Source: an uncultured Thiothrix sp.
GTDB lineage: Bacteria; Pseudomonadota; Gammaproteobacteria; Thiotrichales; Thiotrichaceae
Assembly: GCF_937873765.1 (NCBI RefSeq)
Contig: NZ_CALMZC010000012.1
Location: 1 to 64,000, forward strand
DNA length: 64,000 bases
Direction of reading: 5' to 3'
Shown: in pieces, positions 26,349 through 35,332 of the stretch
Numbering within the stretch: position 1 is the first letter of the stretch
How the letters are laid out: each line of letters begins with the position of its first letter
Made by a program: the position numbers and the translations under genes
Notes under the pieces: model-generated
Databases searched by the model: none
What the model was told of the DNA's origin: nothing
What the model saw: the letters and a program-made list of their open reading frames with translations, nothing else

Positions 26349-27513
26349 TTAAAGCCGCACGCTTTTGCACTAACCAAAAGCGTGCGAGTAAACCCAAGAC
26401 TAAGCCCCAAAAAGCACTACCTAAGCCTACTAAGCTAATCCCTGATGCAGTCACTAAAAATACAATAAGCGCTGCTTCACGTTCGCTACTGTCAATCAAT
26501 GCGACCTGTAAACTATTAGCAATCGTGCTAATCAAGGCAAAACCCGCAATGGCTAAAATCAAGGTTGGGGGGAAGGATAAGAATAAACTGGTAATACTCG
26601 CACCCAATAAACCCGCCAGCAGATAAAATACACCTGCACTAAAGCTCGCCAAATAACGCTTTGACTTATCCTTATCGACGTCCTCACCCATACAAATGGC
26701 TGCGGTAATCGCCGCTAAGTTATAGGCGTAGCCACCGAAAGGGGCAAGAATCATGGTGGTTAGACCGGTAAAACCAATGGTTTTAGACAACGGCGCGGCA
26801 TAACCATTAGCTTTAAGCACCGCGACTCCCGGAATATTCTGGGAAGCCATCGTCACAATAAATAATGGCAACCCTACGCCAATTAAAGCTTCTAAGCGAA
26901 TTTCTGGCATCACAAACACCGGCTGTGCCCATTTTAAGGAAAGCTTCCCCAAATCCATCAAACCACTAAACCAAGCAACCAACATGCCTACTATTAGCGT
27001 TAGTGGGATGGCATAACGCGGTAATAAGCGCTTCATTAATAGAAAAGTGACGAACATACAACCGACTAACAACGGTTGTTGTTGCAAGGAAACAAAGGCA
27101 CTCAAGCCAAATTTCAGTAGCACACCTGCCAGCATGGCCGAAGCCAAGGGCACAGGAATCCAATGCATCAAGCGCTCAAACCAGCCTGCATAACCAATTA
27201 CTGTAATCAGTATCCCACAAAGAATGAAAGCAGCCGTAGCTTCGGGTAGTGAAACACCTGCAAGACTCGTCACCAATAAAGCAGCTCCTGGTGTTGACCA
27301 AGCCGTTAACAGCGGAATCCGATAATACAGTGAGAGCGAAATACTCGAGACGGCCATGCCAATACCTAACGCCCACATCCATGAAGCAATTTGAGCCTCC
27401 GTCGCACCAACCGTATGGGTCGCTTGAAAAATGATGGCGGCTGAACTGGTATAGCCCACTAAAACAGCGACAAAACCAGCACTTAGATGCGCTAAGGAGA
27501 AGCCTTTGAACAT
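26341..27513 (-). CDS. benE: BenE-family benzoate/proton symporter-like protein
   Basis: 390 residues from the ATG at 27513; an upstream TTG would add 19 residues not seen in the family. About 11-12 membrane segments with NGYAAP and GGYAYNLAAITAAICMGED, features of BenE transporters. Members move benzoate or related aromatic acids with protons, but many homologues sit, as here, without aromatic-degradation genes, so the substrate is open. Confidence 0.82.
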   Translation of the reverse strand: MFKGFSLAHLSAGFVAVLVGYTSSAAIIFQATHTVGATEAQIASWMWALGIGMAVSSISLSLYYRIPLLTAWSTPGAALLVTSLAGVSLPEATAAFILCGILITVIGYAGWFERLMHWIPVPLASAMLAGVLLKFGLSAFVSLQQQPLLVGCMFVTFLLMKRLLPRYAIPLTLIVGMLVAWFSGLMDLGKLSLKWAQPVFVMPEIRLEALIGVGLPLFIVTMASQNIPGVAVLKANGYAAPLSKTIGFTGLTTMILAPFGGYAYNLAAITAAICMGEDVDKDKSKRYLASFSAGVFYLLAGLLGASITSLFLSFPPTLILAIAGFALISTIANSLQVALIDSSEREAALIVFLVTASGISLVGLGSAFWGLVLGLLARFWLVQKRAALIS

Positions 27514-27679
27514 AAATAAAGCTCTGAACGGTGAGAGCGGTATTGTAGGAGGGCTGAGAAATGAAGGCAATGAGCTTAAAAAGCACCTATACCCTAGAAA
27601 AAGGTAATTAAACCATCTCGTTAATTATTGAAAATCATGTTAGTTTTCCCATTCTTTTTAGGCAGCAACTGATTTTACG

Positions 27680-28669
27680 ATGAAGATATTTGTTATTGGT
27701 ACTTCTAACTCAGTGATGCGTGGAAACTATGCATCAGCTTTGAAGGAAAAACATGAGGTTATTAACCTCTCGGTTGGTCGAACTCCAGTGATTATGCACC
27801 TTAAAATGATTATGGAGAAAAAAGAAGAAATTGAACAAGGTGATGTGCTTATCATCGATCATTATATTAATGACATGATGTATTACGCCGCAGCCTATAA
27901 AGAAGATTACTGGCTCTATGTAGAGGACTTGTACAAATTACTAGCCAGCTTAAATATCAATGTAATCAACCTTTTATTCCCGATTCGTGGTTATAAGCAG
28001 CATCCTGATTTTGGTCATTACCAAAAAATAATTGAACTAGGTAAAGAGTACAAATTAAGTCGCCTTGATCTGAATAAATCAGGTTTTTTATGGGATGATT
28101 ACACTGACTACACGCACCTGAAAAATAGCAAGTCTTATGAGTTTGGTCTGTGGCTAGGAGCAGAGCTTAGTCAACAAAGTTGGGCAAAACCTCGTGACGG
28201 GAAAATTTTAGAAACCCCATATACCTTCGTCCATTTTCAAAACTTAAATACTAACCGCCCTGTAAGAAACTTCTGTAATAGCCTAGTGAATATCAACTTT
28301 ATTCGGATCACTGAAACCATTGAAGTCGATACCCAAGGCTTAGGCGAGTTAATCGGTTTTAGCTATTTTCGAACCAACAATAGCTGTGATGGCATTTGGC
28401 TTAATGAAAGACCTATCGTAACCTCTAACAATGGCTATTTTGTTGATCTATTTGATGAGAAGTTTCTACCAACAGCTAAGCTAGTAATTCGGCCAATGCT
28501 AGAACAAGGCGGCTTCTATTCACCAAATAACTTTGAATATGTGGAAGGTCAATTTGAAGGCGCAAAACTAGTTGAGCTAATTTTTAGGAAAAATGGTGAA
28601 TTTTTAGTTAATCCATCCAAACATCATCGTATTCCTTTACATTATCAGCGTCCTCCAGCAGAGGCATAG
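27680..28669 (+). CDS. SGNH/GDSL-like hydrolase family protein
   Basis: 329 residues. The N-terminal 190 residues show SGNH-hydrolase blocks: GTSNS at 7-11 (Ser9 as nucleophile candidate), DHYIND (60-65) and DYTH at 143-146 giving the Asp/His pair. The C-terminal 130 residues look like beta-sandwich and may bind carbohydrate. No signal peptide. Family members remove acyl groups from lipids or polysaccharides. More AT-rich than its neighbours, suggesting acquisition. No ribosome site is evident. Confidence 0.55.
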   Translation: MKIFVIGTSNSVMRGNYASALKEKHEVINLSVGRTPVIMHLKMIMEKKEEIEQGDVLIIDHYINDMMYYAAAYKEDYWLYVEDLYKLLASLNINVINLLFPIRGYKQHPDFGHYQKIIELGKEYKLSRLDLNKSGFLWDDYTDYTHLKNSKSYEFGLWLGAELSQQSWAKPRDGKILETPYTFVHFQNLNTNRPVRNFCNSLVNINFIRITETIEVDTQGLGELIGFSYFRTNNSCDGIWLNERPIVTSNNGYFVDLFDEKFLPTAKLVIRPMLEQGGFYSPNNFEYVEGQFEGAKLVELIFRKNGEFLVNPSKHHRIPLHYQRPPAEA

Positions 28670-28670
28670 C

Positions 28671-29762
28671 TTAGTGTACTAGAACCTTAATCATTTTATC
28701 CAAAGCGCGGATTTGCTTCCCCCGCTTATCCGCATAATGCTCTCCACTATAGCCCCACCAATCCCAGCAAGCTTGAAAATTACGCTGAGCAGCAGTGGCA
28801 AAGCTAGCACCTAACCACACTTTAGTTTGCGGATAAAGGATAACAATATGATTGCTTTCTGCCCAAGCGTTATAACCGGTTTGGGTGTAGAACATATCAC
28901 CAATTAAATCTTCGGTTTGTGAGCAGCCGTGTAAAGCAATATGTAATTTACAACGCTCGCCATTTTTACAGGCCGTGGGAATATAAATATGTGCATTTCG
29001 ATGCAGGCTTATACTAGGATCTTTAGTATCAAAAAAGACTTGTTGATTGAAGGGATGGAGATTAGTGGATTTAGCTTCTGTTTTAGCTTGAAGTGGGCCA
29101 TAAATCTGCTGAAGTAAAGCACCAGCGGCATCCAAGTCACAATCATTGATGAAAGGTGGCAAGGCTAAATTGCAAGTCCGACCATAACTATCTGTAATCA
29201 TACCGTGACTTGCATGGGGATCTTTGATATAGCTAATATTATCAGCAGGTATAAACGCTTGATAATAACTTTTTAGGCTGTCCATCACCTGAGTGGGAAC
29301 TAAAGGGTCTTTCACACCAGAAAACATCCAAATCTTTTGTTTGGCCAAATGAGTCGGATCATCAATCCAACCCGCTTGAGCTAAACGCTGAGTTTCGTGG
29401 ACAGAAAAATCTACATAGGGACTCGCACTACGATTCCAGAGAGCGGGCGAAGTGTGGGTACAAACACTTAACATGGCATACATACCCGTGAAGTCTAGCC
29501 AACGTGCTAAGTATTTGCCTGCAGCACAGCGATAAGGGCCGCCTGCAATCACTCCTGCCCCCATAATACGTTGGGAGTAAATGACCTGTAATTGCACTGC
29601 CATAAAAGCACCTGAAGACACTCCAGACACAGAAGTTTGCTCAGGGTCAATATGGAGCTTCTGGCTCAGTTCAGCCAAGGCAGTGGCATTGACGACCTTA
29701 GAACAGGTCACTAATAACATAAGACTGAACAAGCATTGATAGCTAAAACTAAGCATAGTCAA
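28671..29762 (-). CDS. Extracellular PHA depolymerase, type 2 catalytic domain
   Basis: 363 residues with a signal peptide ending near VVNATA. The lipase box GVSSG (Ser49) comes near the N-terminus, then Asp152 (GVKDPLVP), His186 (ASHGM), and the oxyanion motif HGCSQ (278-282) only near the C-terminus. This circularly permuted order defines the type 2 domain of short-chain-length poly(hydroxyalkanoate) depolymerases. No lining-binding or substrate-binding domain is attached. Secreted enzyme that cleaves poly(3-hydroxybutyrate)-like polyester; single gene. Confidence 0.85.
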   Translation of the reverse strand: MTMLSFSYQCLFSLMLLVTCSKVVNATALAELSQKLHIDPEQTSVSGVSSGAFMAVQLQVIYSQRIMGAGVIAGGPYRCAAGKYLARWLDFTGMYAMLSVCTHTSPALWNRSASPYVDFSVHETQRLAQAGWIDDPTHLAKQKIWMFSGVKDPLVPTQVMDSLKSYYQAFIPADNISYIKDPHASHGMITDSYGRTCNLALPPFINDCDLDAAGALLQQIYGPLQAKTEAKSTNLHPFNQQVFFDTKDPSISLHRNAHIYIPTACKNGERCKLHIALHGCSQTEDLIGDMFYTQTGYNAWAESNHIVILYPQTKVWLGASFATAAQRNFQACWDWWGYSGEHYADKRGKQIRALDKMIKVLVH

Positions 29763-29960
29763 ACAAGTTACTAGAAAAAACCTTAGTCTAAAGGAAAGCC
29801 GATTTAACCACAGAACTTATTAAGCCTATTTGGCAAGCTCTGGGCATTTATGTTACTTCTGAGCACATTCAATAATATAGCCGTATCTTTGAATTATGAG
29901 CATTACTATCTGCTGCGCTTTGAGCACTTTTAAACCTTCTAACCCTAAACTTCCAAACCC

Positions 29961-30197
29961 ATGATGCAAGCCTTAAGCCGTTTATTGAGTAAAATTCCTC
30001 TATCTCTGTTAGTGATTGCTTGCCTCACTTTGGGCTTAGCCCCATTTTTCCCAGTCCCCCATGTATGGGAAAAACTTGAGCTGTTAGCTAATGGCGCTTT
30101 AAGTCGACCGCTTGATATCTTTGATTTAATCCTGCATGGTACACCGTGGATTTTACTAATCCTACGTTTGCTGCTAGTACGCTCTAAGTCTGCTTAG
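29961..30197 (+). CDS. Small two-helix inner-membrane protein
   Basis: 78 residues: hydrophobic segments at about 13-30 and 58-74 with a PFFPVPHVWEKL loop and RPLDIFDLILHG. Similar small proteins are widespread in gammaproteobacteria and often carry the uninformative label RND transporter. No function can be assigned. Convergent with the DUF3461 gene, stop regions overlapping by four bases. Confidence 0.65.
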   Translation: MMQALSRLLSKIPLSLLVIACLTLGLAPFFPVPHVWEKLELLANGALSRPLDIFDLILHGTPWILLILRLLLVRSKSA

Positions 30198-30586
30198 TGT
30201 TCTAAGCGGTTTACCAGTTGCTTTAAGCTATTCAGCTCAGCATTAAACTCCTCCTGTAAGCGCTCGATTTCACCCAAAATTTGAATTTTCAATTCGCTAC
30301 GATCTTGTTTAGATTGCACGATAGAATCTAGCTCAAGAATCGCTTTGGAGAGTACGGGCGAAACCTCATACACGAGTTCGGCCTGACTGAGTGCACCATT
30401 GCTCACCTGAGTGCGTTGTGAACGGCCAAAAGTATAACTGCGTACCACTGGCAAAAATGAACCTTTCGGACGCTCATAGCGAATTCGTAATACATCAGTA
30501 TCGGGACGCGGTTGGGTTAAAGTGTAACCAATGATCTGCATCGGGTTCTGTACGCCCATCGAACTTAAAATCGAATATTGACTCAT
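30194..30586 (-). CDS. DUF3461 family protein
   Basis: 130 residues covering a full DUF3461 domain: opening YSILSSMGVQNPMQIIGYTL, a central RPKGSFLPVVRSYTFGRSQR segment and a C-terminal coiled coil (about 85-128). Conserved in aquatic gammaproteobacteria, function unknown. Strong AGGAG site before the ATG. Confidence 0.8.
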   Translation of the reverse strand: MSQYSILSSMGVQNPMQIIGYTLTQPRPDTDVLRIRYERPKGSFLPVVRSYTFGRSQRTQVSNGALSQAELVYEVSPVLSKAILELDSIVQSKQDRSELKIQILGEIERLQEEFNAELNSLKQLVNRLEH

Positions 30587-30770
30587 TGCGCTGCTCCTTT
30601 ATCGTTAATATCAGTCGCCTCGCTAGTGTAACGTAAAAACCTCAAGCGCTGATGAATTCGCCGTTTTCAATCGGGAAATAGTGCCGAATAGCACCGAGAT
30701 AATCTGTGCATAGTCTTAGATTCAAAAATGCTAACATAGTTTGCATTGCGCATCGCTGTAGGAAACCGCT

Positions 30771-32582
30771 ATGAAATTCGCTACCTTCAATCTGTTTCAA
30801 TATGTTGCCCCTGAGTTTTATTGGTATCAACGCGCAGCACGGAATACTTATTCTGAAGCAGAATGGGCACAAAAGCAGGCTTGGATTAGCCAAAGTTTAA
30901 TAACGATGGATGCTGATGTGCTGGGTTTTCAGGAGGTGTTTAGCGTTGCTGAATTGCAGACTTTGTGTGCAGCCACGGGCTATCCCTATTTTGCTACGGT
31001 AGATACGTCTGGCACGCTCCCTGATGATGAGCAGGTATTTATGCGTTCAATTGTGGCTTTAGCCTCGCGTTTTCCACTCAAGAATATTCGTACCGTGCCC
31101 ATGCAAGCGGAAGTGCAAACTGAACTATTCCTGCCTGATGGCTTTCAATTCAGCCGCTTGCCAGTCTGTGCCGAAGTTGAATCCCCAGAGCTTGGCGAGG
31201 TGACGGTCTATGTGCTGCACCTGAAATCGAAGCGTGCTGCTAGTCTTGATATTACTTACATGGATGAAGTTTCATGGGAAGAACGTGGCCGCGATACTTT
31301 ATTGCGTTTATCCAGAGCCAATGTCGCTTCTCTCTTACAACGCGGGGCGGAGGCCACTTTGATTTATCACAGTGTCAGTGCTGACTTAAAAATCAATCGG
31401 CAACGGCAAATTGTGGTCATGGGTGACTTAAATGACGACCAACGCTCAACACCCTTCGAAGCGATCACCATGCAAGACAAAATCTATGCGATTGGAGGGA
31501 TTGAACAAGAAAATTGGCCGGAAGACTTAATACCTAAACTGCATGATTACCGCTTAAGCGATAGTTTCCGGATTGCTCCCAGCATGCGCCAATCGGCACG
31601 TCCGTTTACGCATATTCATCATGGTGCAGGGAGTTGCTTAGATCATATTCTCGTATCTAACTCACTGAATCCGCAGAATGGCCGCGCAGTCGCGGAAGTG
31701 CTGGATTATCGGGTTTGGAATCGACATTTAGATGATGATGGTATCCCGAATCGTTTGCAGTCGGATCACGGACAAGTTTGTATTACCTTGATTCCCACAC
31801 ATGACCCAGCAAATCAACCGCAAATTGGTAGACCCGTTATTTATCGTGATGCGGCTAATTTAGCCACTCGCCAAGATTTTATTGATTTAGCCGGTGGCAT
31901 CTATCAATCCAGCAAGCATTTCCGCCAATGGAGCAGTGCGGATAAATGGGAGAACTTTTGGTCATTCTTTTTTGATAGTGCTTACGGCTGGGTTCCCTCC
32001 ATTTATGGTTCAGTGCCCGTCGATGACTTATATCAGAAACAGCGCCACAGCATTGAGCATGTGATTCCGCTGGATTTCCTTGACCGTTATTTAGCCTTTA
32101 AACATCAGCCCCGGCATGTGCGTAATGGTGCCACCGTCAACCCTTTCAATTTCGCACCCTCCGAGCGTGGCTTGAATGCGAAACGCTCTAACTTTGCCTT
32201 TGATTTTGAAGGCGATAGAATTGTGCGCCCGTTTAATCTAGATCTTCAGCCCGAAGCGTTTGAGCGCACCGGTTTTGACAAAGACAATGAATGGGTGATT
32301 CCTTCACGCAATCGGGGCGATGTGGCTCGCGCCCTGCTGTATATGTTACTGGTGTATGGAATTGATGAACTGTATGAGCGGCATATTGATACTTTAGTGC
32401 ATTGGGCAAAAATCGATATGCCGAGTGCGTGGGAGCTAGCCTATAACCACTGGGTACATGGTCGCTTAGGCATTCGCAACCCGCTGATTGATACCCCCGA
32501 AAAAGTTTTACCACTCTTGAATAACAAAGAGCTGATGCATGCCATGGTGATTCGCGAAGGTAAGCCTCAAGGCCAAATTTGA
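30771..32582 (+). CDS. EEP phosphatase/nuclease fused to endonuclease I domain
   Basis: 603 residues without signal peptide. The N-terminal half is an endonuclease/exonuclease/phosphatase domain: ATFNLFQ (Asn7), FQEVF (Glu55), HLKSK (150-154), MGDLNDD (217-223) and SDHG (331-334). The C-terminal part (about 365-595) resembles endonuclease I: HSIEHVIP with His430, NPFNFAPS, NAKRSN, RGDVARALLYM and RNPLID. Two nuclease-type active sites in one chain is uncommon. Endonuclease I is normally periplasmic, but no export signal is seen here. Converges with a GIY-YIG gene, 16 bases overlapping. Role unknown; nucleic-acid degradation or defence are possible. Confidence 0.7.
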   Translation: MKFATFNLFQYVAPEFYWYQRAARNTYSEAEWAQKQAWISQSLITMDADVLGFQEVFSVAELQTLCAATGYPYFATVDTSGTLPDDEQVFMRSIVALASRFPLKNIRTVPMQAEVQTELFLPDGFQFSRLPVCAEVESPELGEVTVYVLHLKSKRAASLDITYMDEVSWEERGRDTLLRLSRANVASLLQRGAEATLIYHSVSADLKINRQRQIVVMGDLNDDQRSTPFEAITMQDKIYAIGGIEQENWPEDLIPKLHDYRLSDSFRIAPSMRQSARPFTHIHHGAGSCLDHILVSNSLNPQNGRAVAEVLDYRVWNRHLDDDGIPNRLQSDHGQVCITLIPTHDPANQPQIGRPVIYRDAANLATRQDFIDLAGGIYQSSKHFRQWSSADKWENFWSFFFDSAYGWVPSIYGSVPVDDLYQKQRHSIEHVIPLDFLDRYLAFKHQPRHVRNGATVNPFNFAPSERGLNAKRSNFAFDFEGDRIVRPFNLDLQPEAFERTGFDKDNEWVIPSRNRGDVARALLYMLLVYGIDELYERHIDTLVHWAKIDMPSAWELAYNHWVHGRLGIRNPLIDTPEKVLPLLNNKELMHAMVIREGKPQGQI

Positions 32583-33475
32583 TCGAGATATTTCGCCGCT
32601 AAAATCGTATCACGTAAAGCATAACGCGGCGACTGCATGGATAAGTGGCAGCCTTCTCGTCGTAATACCGGTTTAATCATACTGGCTTGCTGGCGGAAGC
32701 TAAGCAGGTATTTGCCGGTATTTTCATAAGGCTCAATTTTCTCAATATCCGCAATATGCGTAATCGCACTCACGGGCGCCACTTGATAAGCTGCTAAATG
32801 CTTAATCTTATGCAGATGTTTCTGTTGAATCCGCACCGCGAACCATTGCTGAGCCTCTAAAAAAGTTTTCTCCATCCCCTCCTCTTTGACGGGCACCACT
32901 AGGGTATCGAAGGCCTCTAACTCAATTTGCTTAGTGGCTAATAAGCGGCGTTGCCATTCAGTGAGTTTGTCTTCTGGCTTAGGCGGTGTGAACGCATTAA
33001 TCCCCAGCATCGGTAGGATCAGAAGCATATCCGCTAAAAAAGCTTGAGCCGTAGCCCGCGCCATCGGTGACATCGTAGGCGACATCGGCGTATTTTTATT
33101 CAGGAGCACAGCACGGTTATATTGCTGCGCCAAATTAACCAAAGCATGCTCTAAAAACTGTACTTCGGTTTTGCCAATTTTGTGGTTTTGATCAAAGAAA
33201 TAAATCCCCCAATCCCAACCTTCTTTATTCGCCACATGCTTACGTAAGCGTTCCCCCAAAGGATCCGCTTCGCCAATATAAATAGTTTCCTCTGCGGCAT
33301 TACCTACTAACACATAGACGCCCGCTTGATTAAAGCCGGGTTCATATTTTAGGTTAGCAAACAACTCTTTAGGGAAAACCACTCCATAACCTGACCAATT
33401 GGATTTATCCACATGGCGAATCCCTTGCGGGTCGCCCGTGGGCGCAAAGACAGTAATAGAAAACGGAGCTTGCAT
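32567..33475 (-). CDS. GIY-YIG nuclease-family protein
   Basis: 302 residues. The GIY-YIG core lies at about 50-125: GVY at 52-54, YIG at 66-68, Arg77, His80 and a later Glu (QFLEHAL). The middle is helical and the C-terminal 80 residues (KIEPYENTGKYLLSF) form a separate domain seen in uncharacterised GIY-YIG proteins. Nuclease activity on DNA is expected but the target unknown. It follows gloA on the same strand with a 3-base gap, a likely operon. Confidence 0.72.
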   Translation of the reverse strand: MQAPFSITVFAPTGDPQGIRHVDKSNWSGYGVVFPKELFANLKYEPGFNQAGVYVLVGNAAEETIYIGEADPLGERLRKHVANKEGWDWGIYFFDQNHKIGKTEVQFLEHALVNLAQQYNRAVLLNKNTPMSPTMSPMARATAQAFLADMLLILPMLGINAFTPPKPEDKLTEWQRRLLATKQIELEAFDTLVVPVKEEGMEKTFLEAQQWFAVRIQQKHLHKIKHLAAYQVAPVSAITHIADIEKIEPYENTGKYLLSFRQQASMIKPVLRREGCHLSMQSPRYALRDTILAAKYLDQIWP

Positions 33476-33478
33476 GCC

Positions 33479-33865
33479 TTAGGACTTAGCCCCAATGAGT
33501 TCGATTTGATAGCCGTCAGGGTCTTCTAGGAAAGCAATAATCGTCGTGCCTGCATTCATTGGCCCCGCTTCACGAATAATCTTGCCACCGGCTGCACGCA
33601 TTTTTTCACAAGCTGCATACACATCCGGTACTTCAATCGCGATATGCCCAAAAGCCGTCCCCAATTCGTATTCAGCCACACCCCAGTTATAGGTCAGTTC
33701 TAACACGGTATTATTTGATTTTTCGCCATAGCCCAAAAAGACTAAAGTGAATTCACCCGCAGGATAATCTTGGCGGCTCAGCTCACGCATTCCTAAGACT
33801 TGGGTATAAAACTGCACGGAACGCTCTAAATCACCCACACGCAGCATGGTATGTAAAATTCGCAT
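33479..33865 (-). CDS. gloA: Lactoylglutathione lyase (glyoxalase I)
   Basis: 128 residues from [13 protein letters not shown]. Metal ligands as in E. coli GloA: His5, Glu56 region (LELTYNWG), His74 region (GHIAIEV) and Glu122 region (YQIELIG). Converts the methylglyoxal-glutathione hemithioacetal to S-lactoylglutathione. The short form implies a nickel-type enzyme. A preceding in-frame ATG adds one residue. Confidence 0.95.
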   Translation of the reverse strand: MRILHTMLRVGDLERSVQFYTQVLGMRELSRQDYPAGEFTLVFLGYGEKSNNTVLELTYNWGVAEYELGTAFGHIAIEVPDVYAACEKMRAAGGKIIREAGPMNAGTTIIAFLEDPDGYQIELIGAKS

Positions 33866-33989
33866 CATGACACTCGCATTCAGTTTAAAAAACTATGGTA
33901 GCGTAAATCGCTCAAACTGGAAAAAATGCTTTCTCCGCTTGAGGGCAAGCCCTACCATAAGCGCCTTTGACTCAGAACAAGGATTAAAC

Positions 33990-34466
33990 GTGCATTGGCT
34001 GTTACGCTGGCTCATCAATCTAGGTTTACTGGCAGCGCTCTGTTTATTCATCACTGGTGTATTCGCGCCCTTGATGGAGTTAGAAAAATTTTGGGTCTTT
34101 AAAAACCAATTTTCGCTCTACTCCGGCCTACAAGATTTATGGCAGCAAGGCGAACACTTTCTGTTTGTATTTTTGTTCTTGTTTAGCATCCTTACCCCGC
34201 TGGTCAAAATCTTTGGCCTCGCACTCGTAGTGAATAGCAGTGCAGGCTATCAACAACGTCATAAGCTATTTCTGCAGATTTTAGCGGTCTGGGGAAAATG
34301 GTCGATGCTGGATGTGTTTGTAGTCGCTTTATTATTTGTCGCCGTTAAATTGGGCGCTTTAGCAAATATCACTGTGCATTATGGTTTGTATTTATTCGCA
34401 GGCTCAGTGATTTTAGTGCATATCTTAAGTCTTTATTTGTATTTGGATAGTAGGGCTGCAGAATAA
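33990..34466 (+). CDS. PqiA-family membrane protein
   Basis: 158 residues from the GTG at 33990, chosen because AAGGA lies six bases upstream; the longer frame from 33846 would overlap gloA and adds a non-membrane leader. Four membrane segments and the motif GKWSMLDVFVVAL typical of paraquat-inducible protein A. Only one PqiA repeat is present, against two in E. coli PqiA. Members work with MCE proteins in lipid transport; no MCE gene is adjacent. Confidence 0.75.
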   Translation: MHWLLRWLINLGLLAALCLFITGVFAPLMELEKFWVFKNQFSLYSGLQDLWQQGEHFLFVFLFLFSILTPLVKIFGLALVVNSSAGYQQRHKLFLQILAVWGKWSMLDVFVVALLFVAVKLGALANITVHYGLYLFAGSVILVHILSLYLYLDSRAAE

Positions 34467-34509
34467 ATGAGGATGAAGCTGCGGTTAATTGCTACCCGCT
34501 TTATTCCTC

Positions 34510-34554
34510 TTGTTCTTTGAAAATGAAAAGATTAGACTAGTCATGTAACTAGTC
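34510..34554 (+). promoter_or_regulatory. Promoter and operator of the toxin-antitoxin pair
   Basis: -35 TTGTTC (34510-34515), 17-base spacer and -10 TAGACT (34533-34538). The -10 overlaps the inverted repeat GACTAGT-N6-ACTAGTC (34535-34554), 18 bases before the antitoxin start. A typical autoregulatory toxin-antitoxin arrangement. Confidence 0.7.
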
Positions 34555-34571
34555 ACAATGGAGATATTCTT

Positions 34572-34829
34572 ATGCAAACTTGGGCCGTTCAAGACGCTAA
34601 GTCTCGTTTTAGTGAATTTTTGGATACTTGTCTGGCAAAAGGCCCGCAAGTAATCACTCGGCGGGGTGCTGAAACAGCAGTACTTATCCCTATTGATGTT
34701 TGGAAGAGGCTCCAAGCAGCGGCAAAACCATCATTGAAAGATTTATTGTTATCTGATGCTGGGCGTGGTGATCTGGTGTTACCTGAGCGTGGGCAAGCTC
34801 GGAGGCGGCATGTACAAGAGGTTCTATAA
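34572..34829 (+). CDS. Phd/YefM-family antitoxin
   Basis: 85 residues. The N-terminal Phd domain has WAVQDAKSRFSEFLD and ITRRGAETAVLIP, which form the DNA-binding fold; the C-terminal third (LKDLLLSDAG onwards) is the toxin-neutralising tail. It precedes the PIN toxin with a 3-base gap after its stop. GGAGA site before the ATG. Confidence 0.9.
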   Translation: MQTWAVQDAKSRFSEFLDTCLAKGPQVITRRGAETAVLIPIDVWKRLQAAAKPSLKDLLLSDAGRGDLVLPERGQARRRHVQEVL

Positions 34830-34832
34830 ATC

Positions 34833-35243
34833 ATGTATTTATTGGATACCAATGTTGTCTCTGAATTGAGGCGGAAAAAACCGCATGGGGCAGTCGTCGC
34901 ATGGGTTCAGTCGGTTGATGACCAAGATTTATATCTCTCGTCGGTAACATTAGCCGAAATTCAAGCCGGTATTGAAATAACGCGGGATCAAGATGCCGAA
35001 CGTGCAGCCGAACTGGAGACATGGCTTGATGAAGTGGCCGCCACCTATAACATCTTGGACTTGGACGGTAATACTTTTCGTGTTTGGGCAAAGTTGATGC
35101 ACAAAAAATCTGACACCTTATACGAAGATGGAATGATTGCCGCTATCGCTCAAGTCAATAAGCTGATTGTCGTCACTAGGAATATCACTGACTTTGAATC
35201 GTTTGAGGTTAAGTTGCTGAATCCATTTGAGTATAAGGTTTAA
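34833..35243 (+). CDS. vapC: PIN-domain VapC-type RNase toxin
   Basis: 136 residues, complete PIN domain. Acidic residues: Asp5 in LLDTNVVSE, Glu43 region in TLAEIQAG, Asp in DGMIAAIAQ and Asp in TRNITDF. PIN toxins cleave tRNA or rRNA in a magnesium-dependent manner to arrest growth, and are held inactive by the Phd-like partner. Second gene of the pair and immediately before an imperfect palindrome. Confidence 0.9.
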   Translation: MYLLDTNVVSELRRKKPHGAVVAWVQSVDDQDLYLSSVTLAEIQAGIEITRDQDAERAAELETWLDEVAATYNILDLDGNTFRVWAKLMHKKSDTLYEDGMIAAIAQVNKLIVVTRNITDFESFEVKLLNPFEYKV

Positions 35244-35328
35244 TGTCAACATGACGGGCACGGCGGGGAGTAGATTGGGCGAAATCACGGGCTGTCACTG
35301 CGTCCGTCGTCGACATAATTGTTAGCTC
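35243..35328 (+). repeat. Imperfect palindrome ending in GTTAGCTC, attC-like
   Basis: Arms ATGTC..ACatGACGGGC and GTCCGTCGT.GACAT (35243-35316) with mismatches and a 2-base bulge, then GTTAGCTC at 35321-35328. GC-rich, directly after the VapC stop and before the AT-rich RT cassette. It resembles an integron attC recombination site in size, but the end boxes deviate from consensus. Confidence 0.35.
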
Positions 35329-35332
35329 TTTT

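Noticed and set aside
33846..33989. Longer PqiA-like reading frame starting inside gloA
   Set aside because: It overlaps gloA, adds a non-membrane leader and has no ribosome site; the GTG at 33990 with AAGGA is better.
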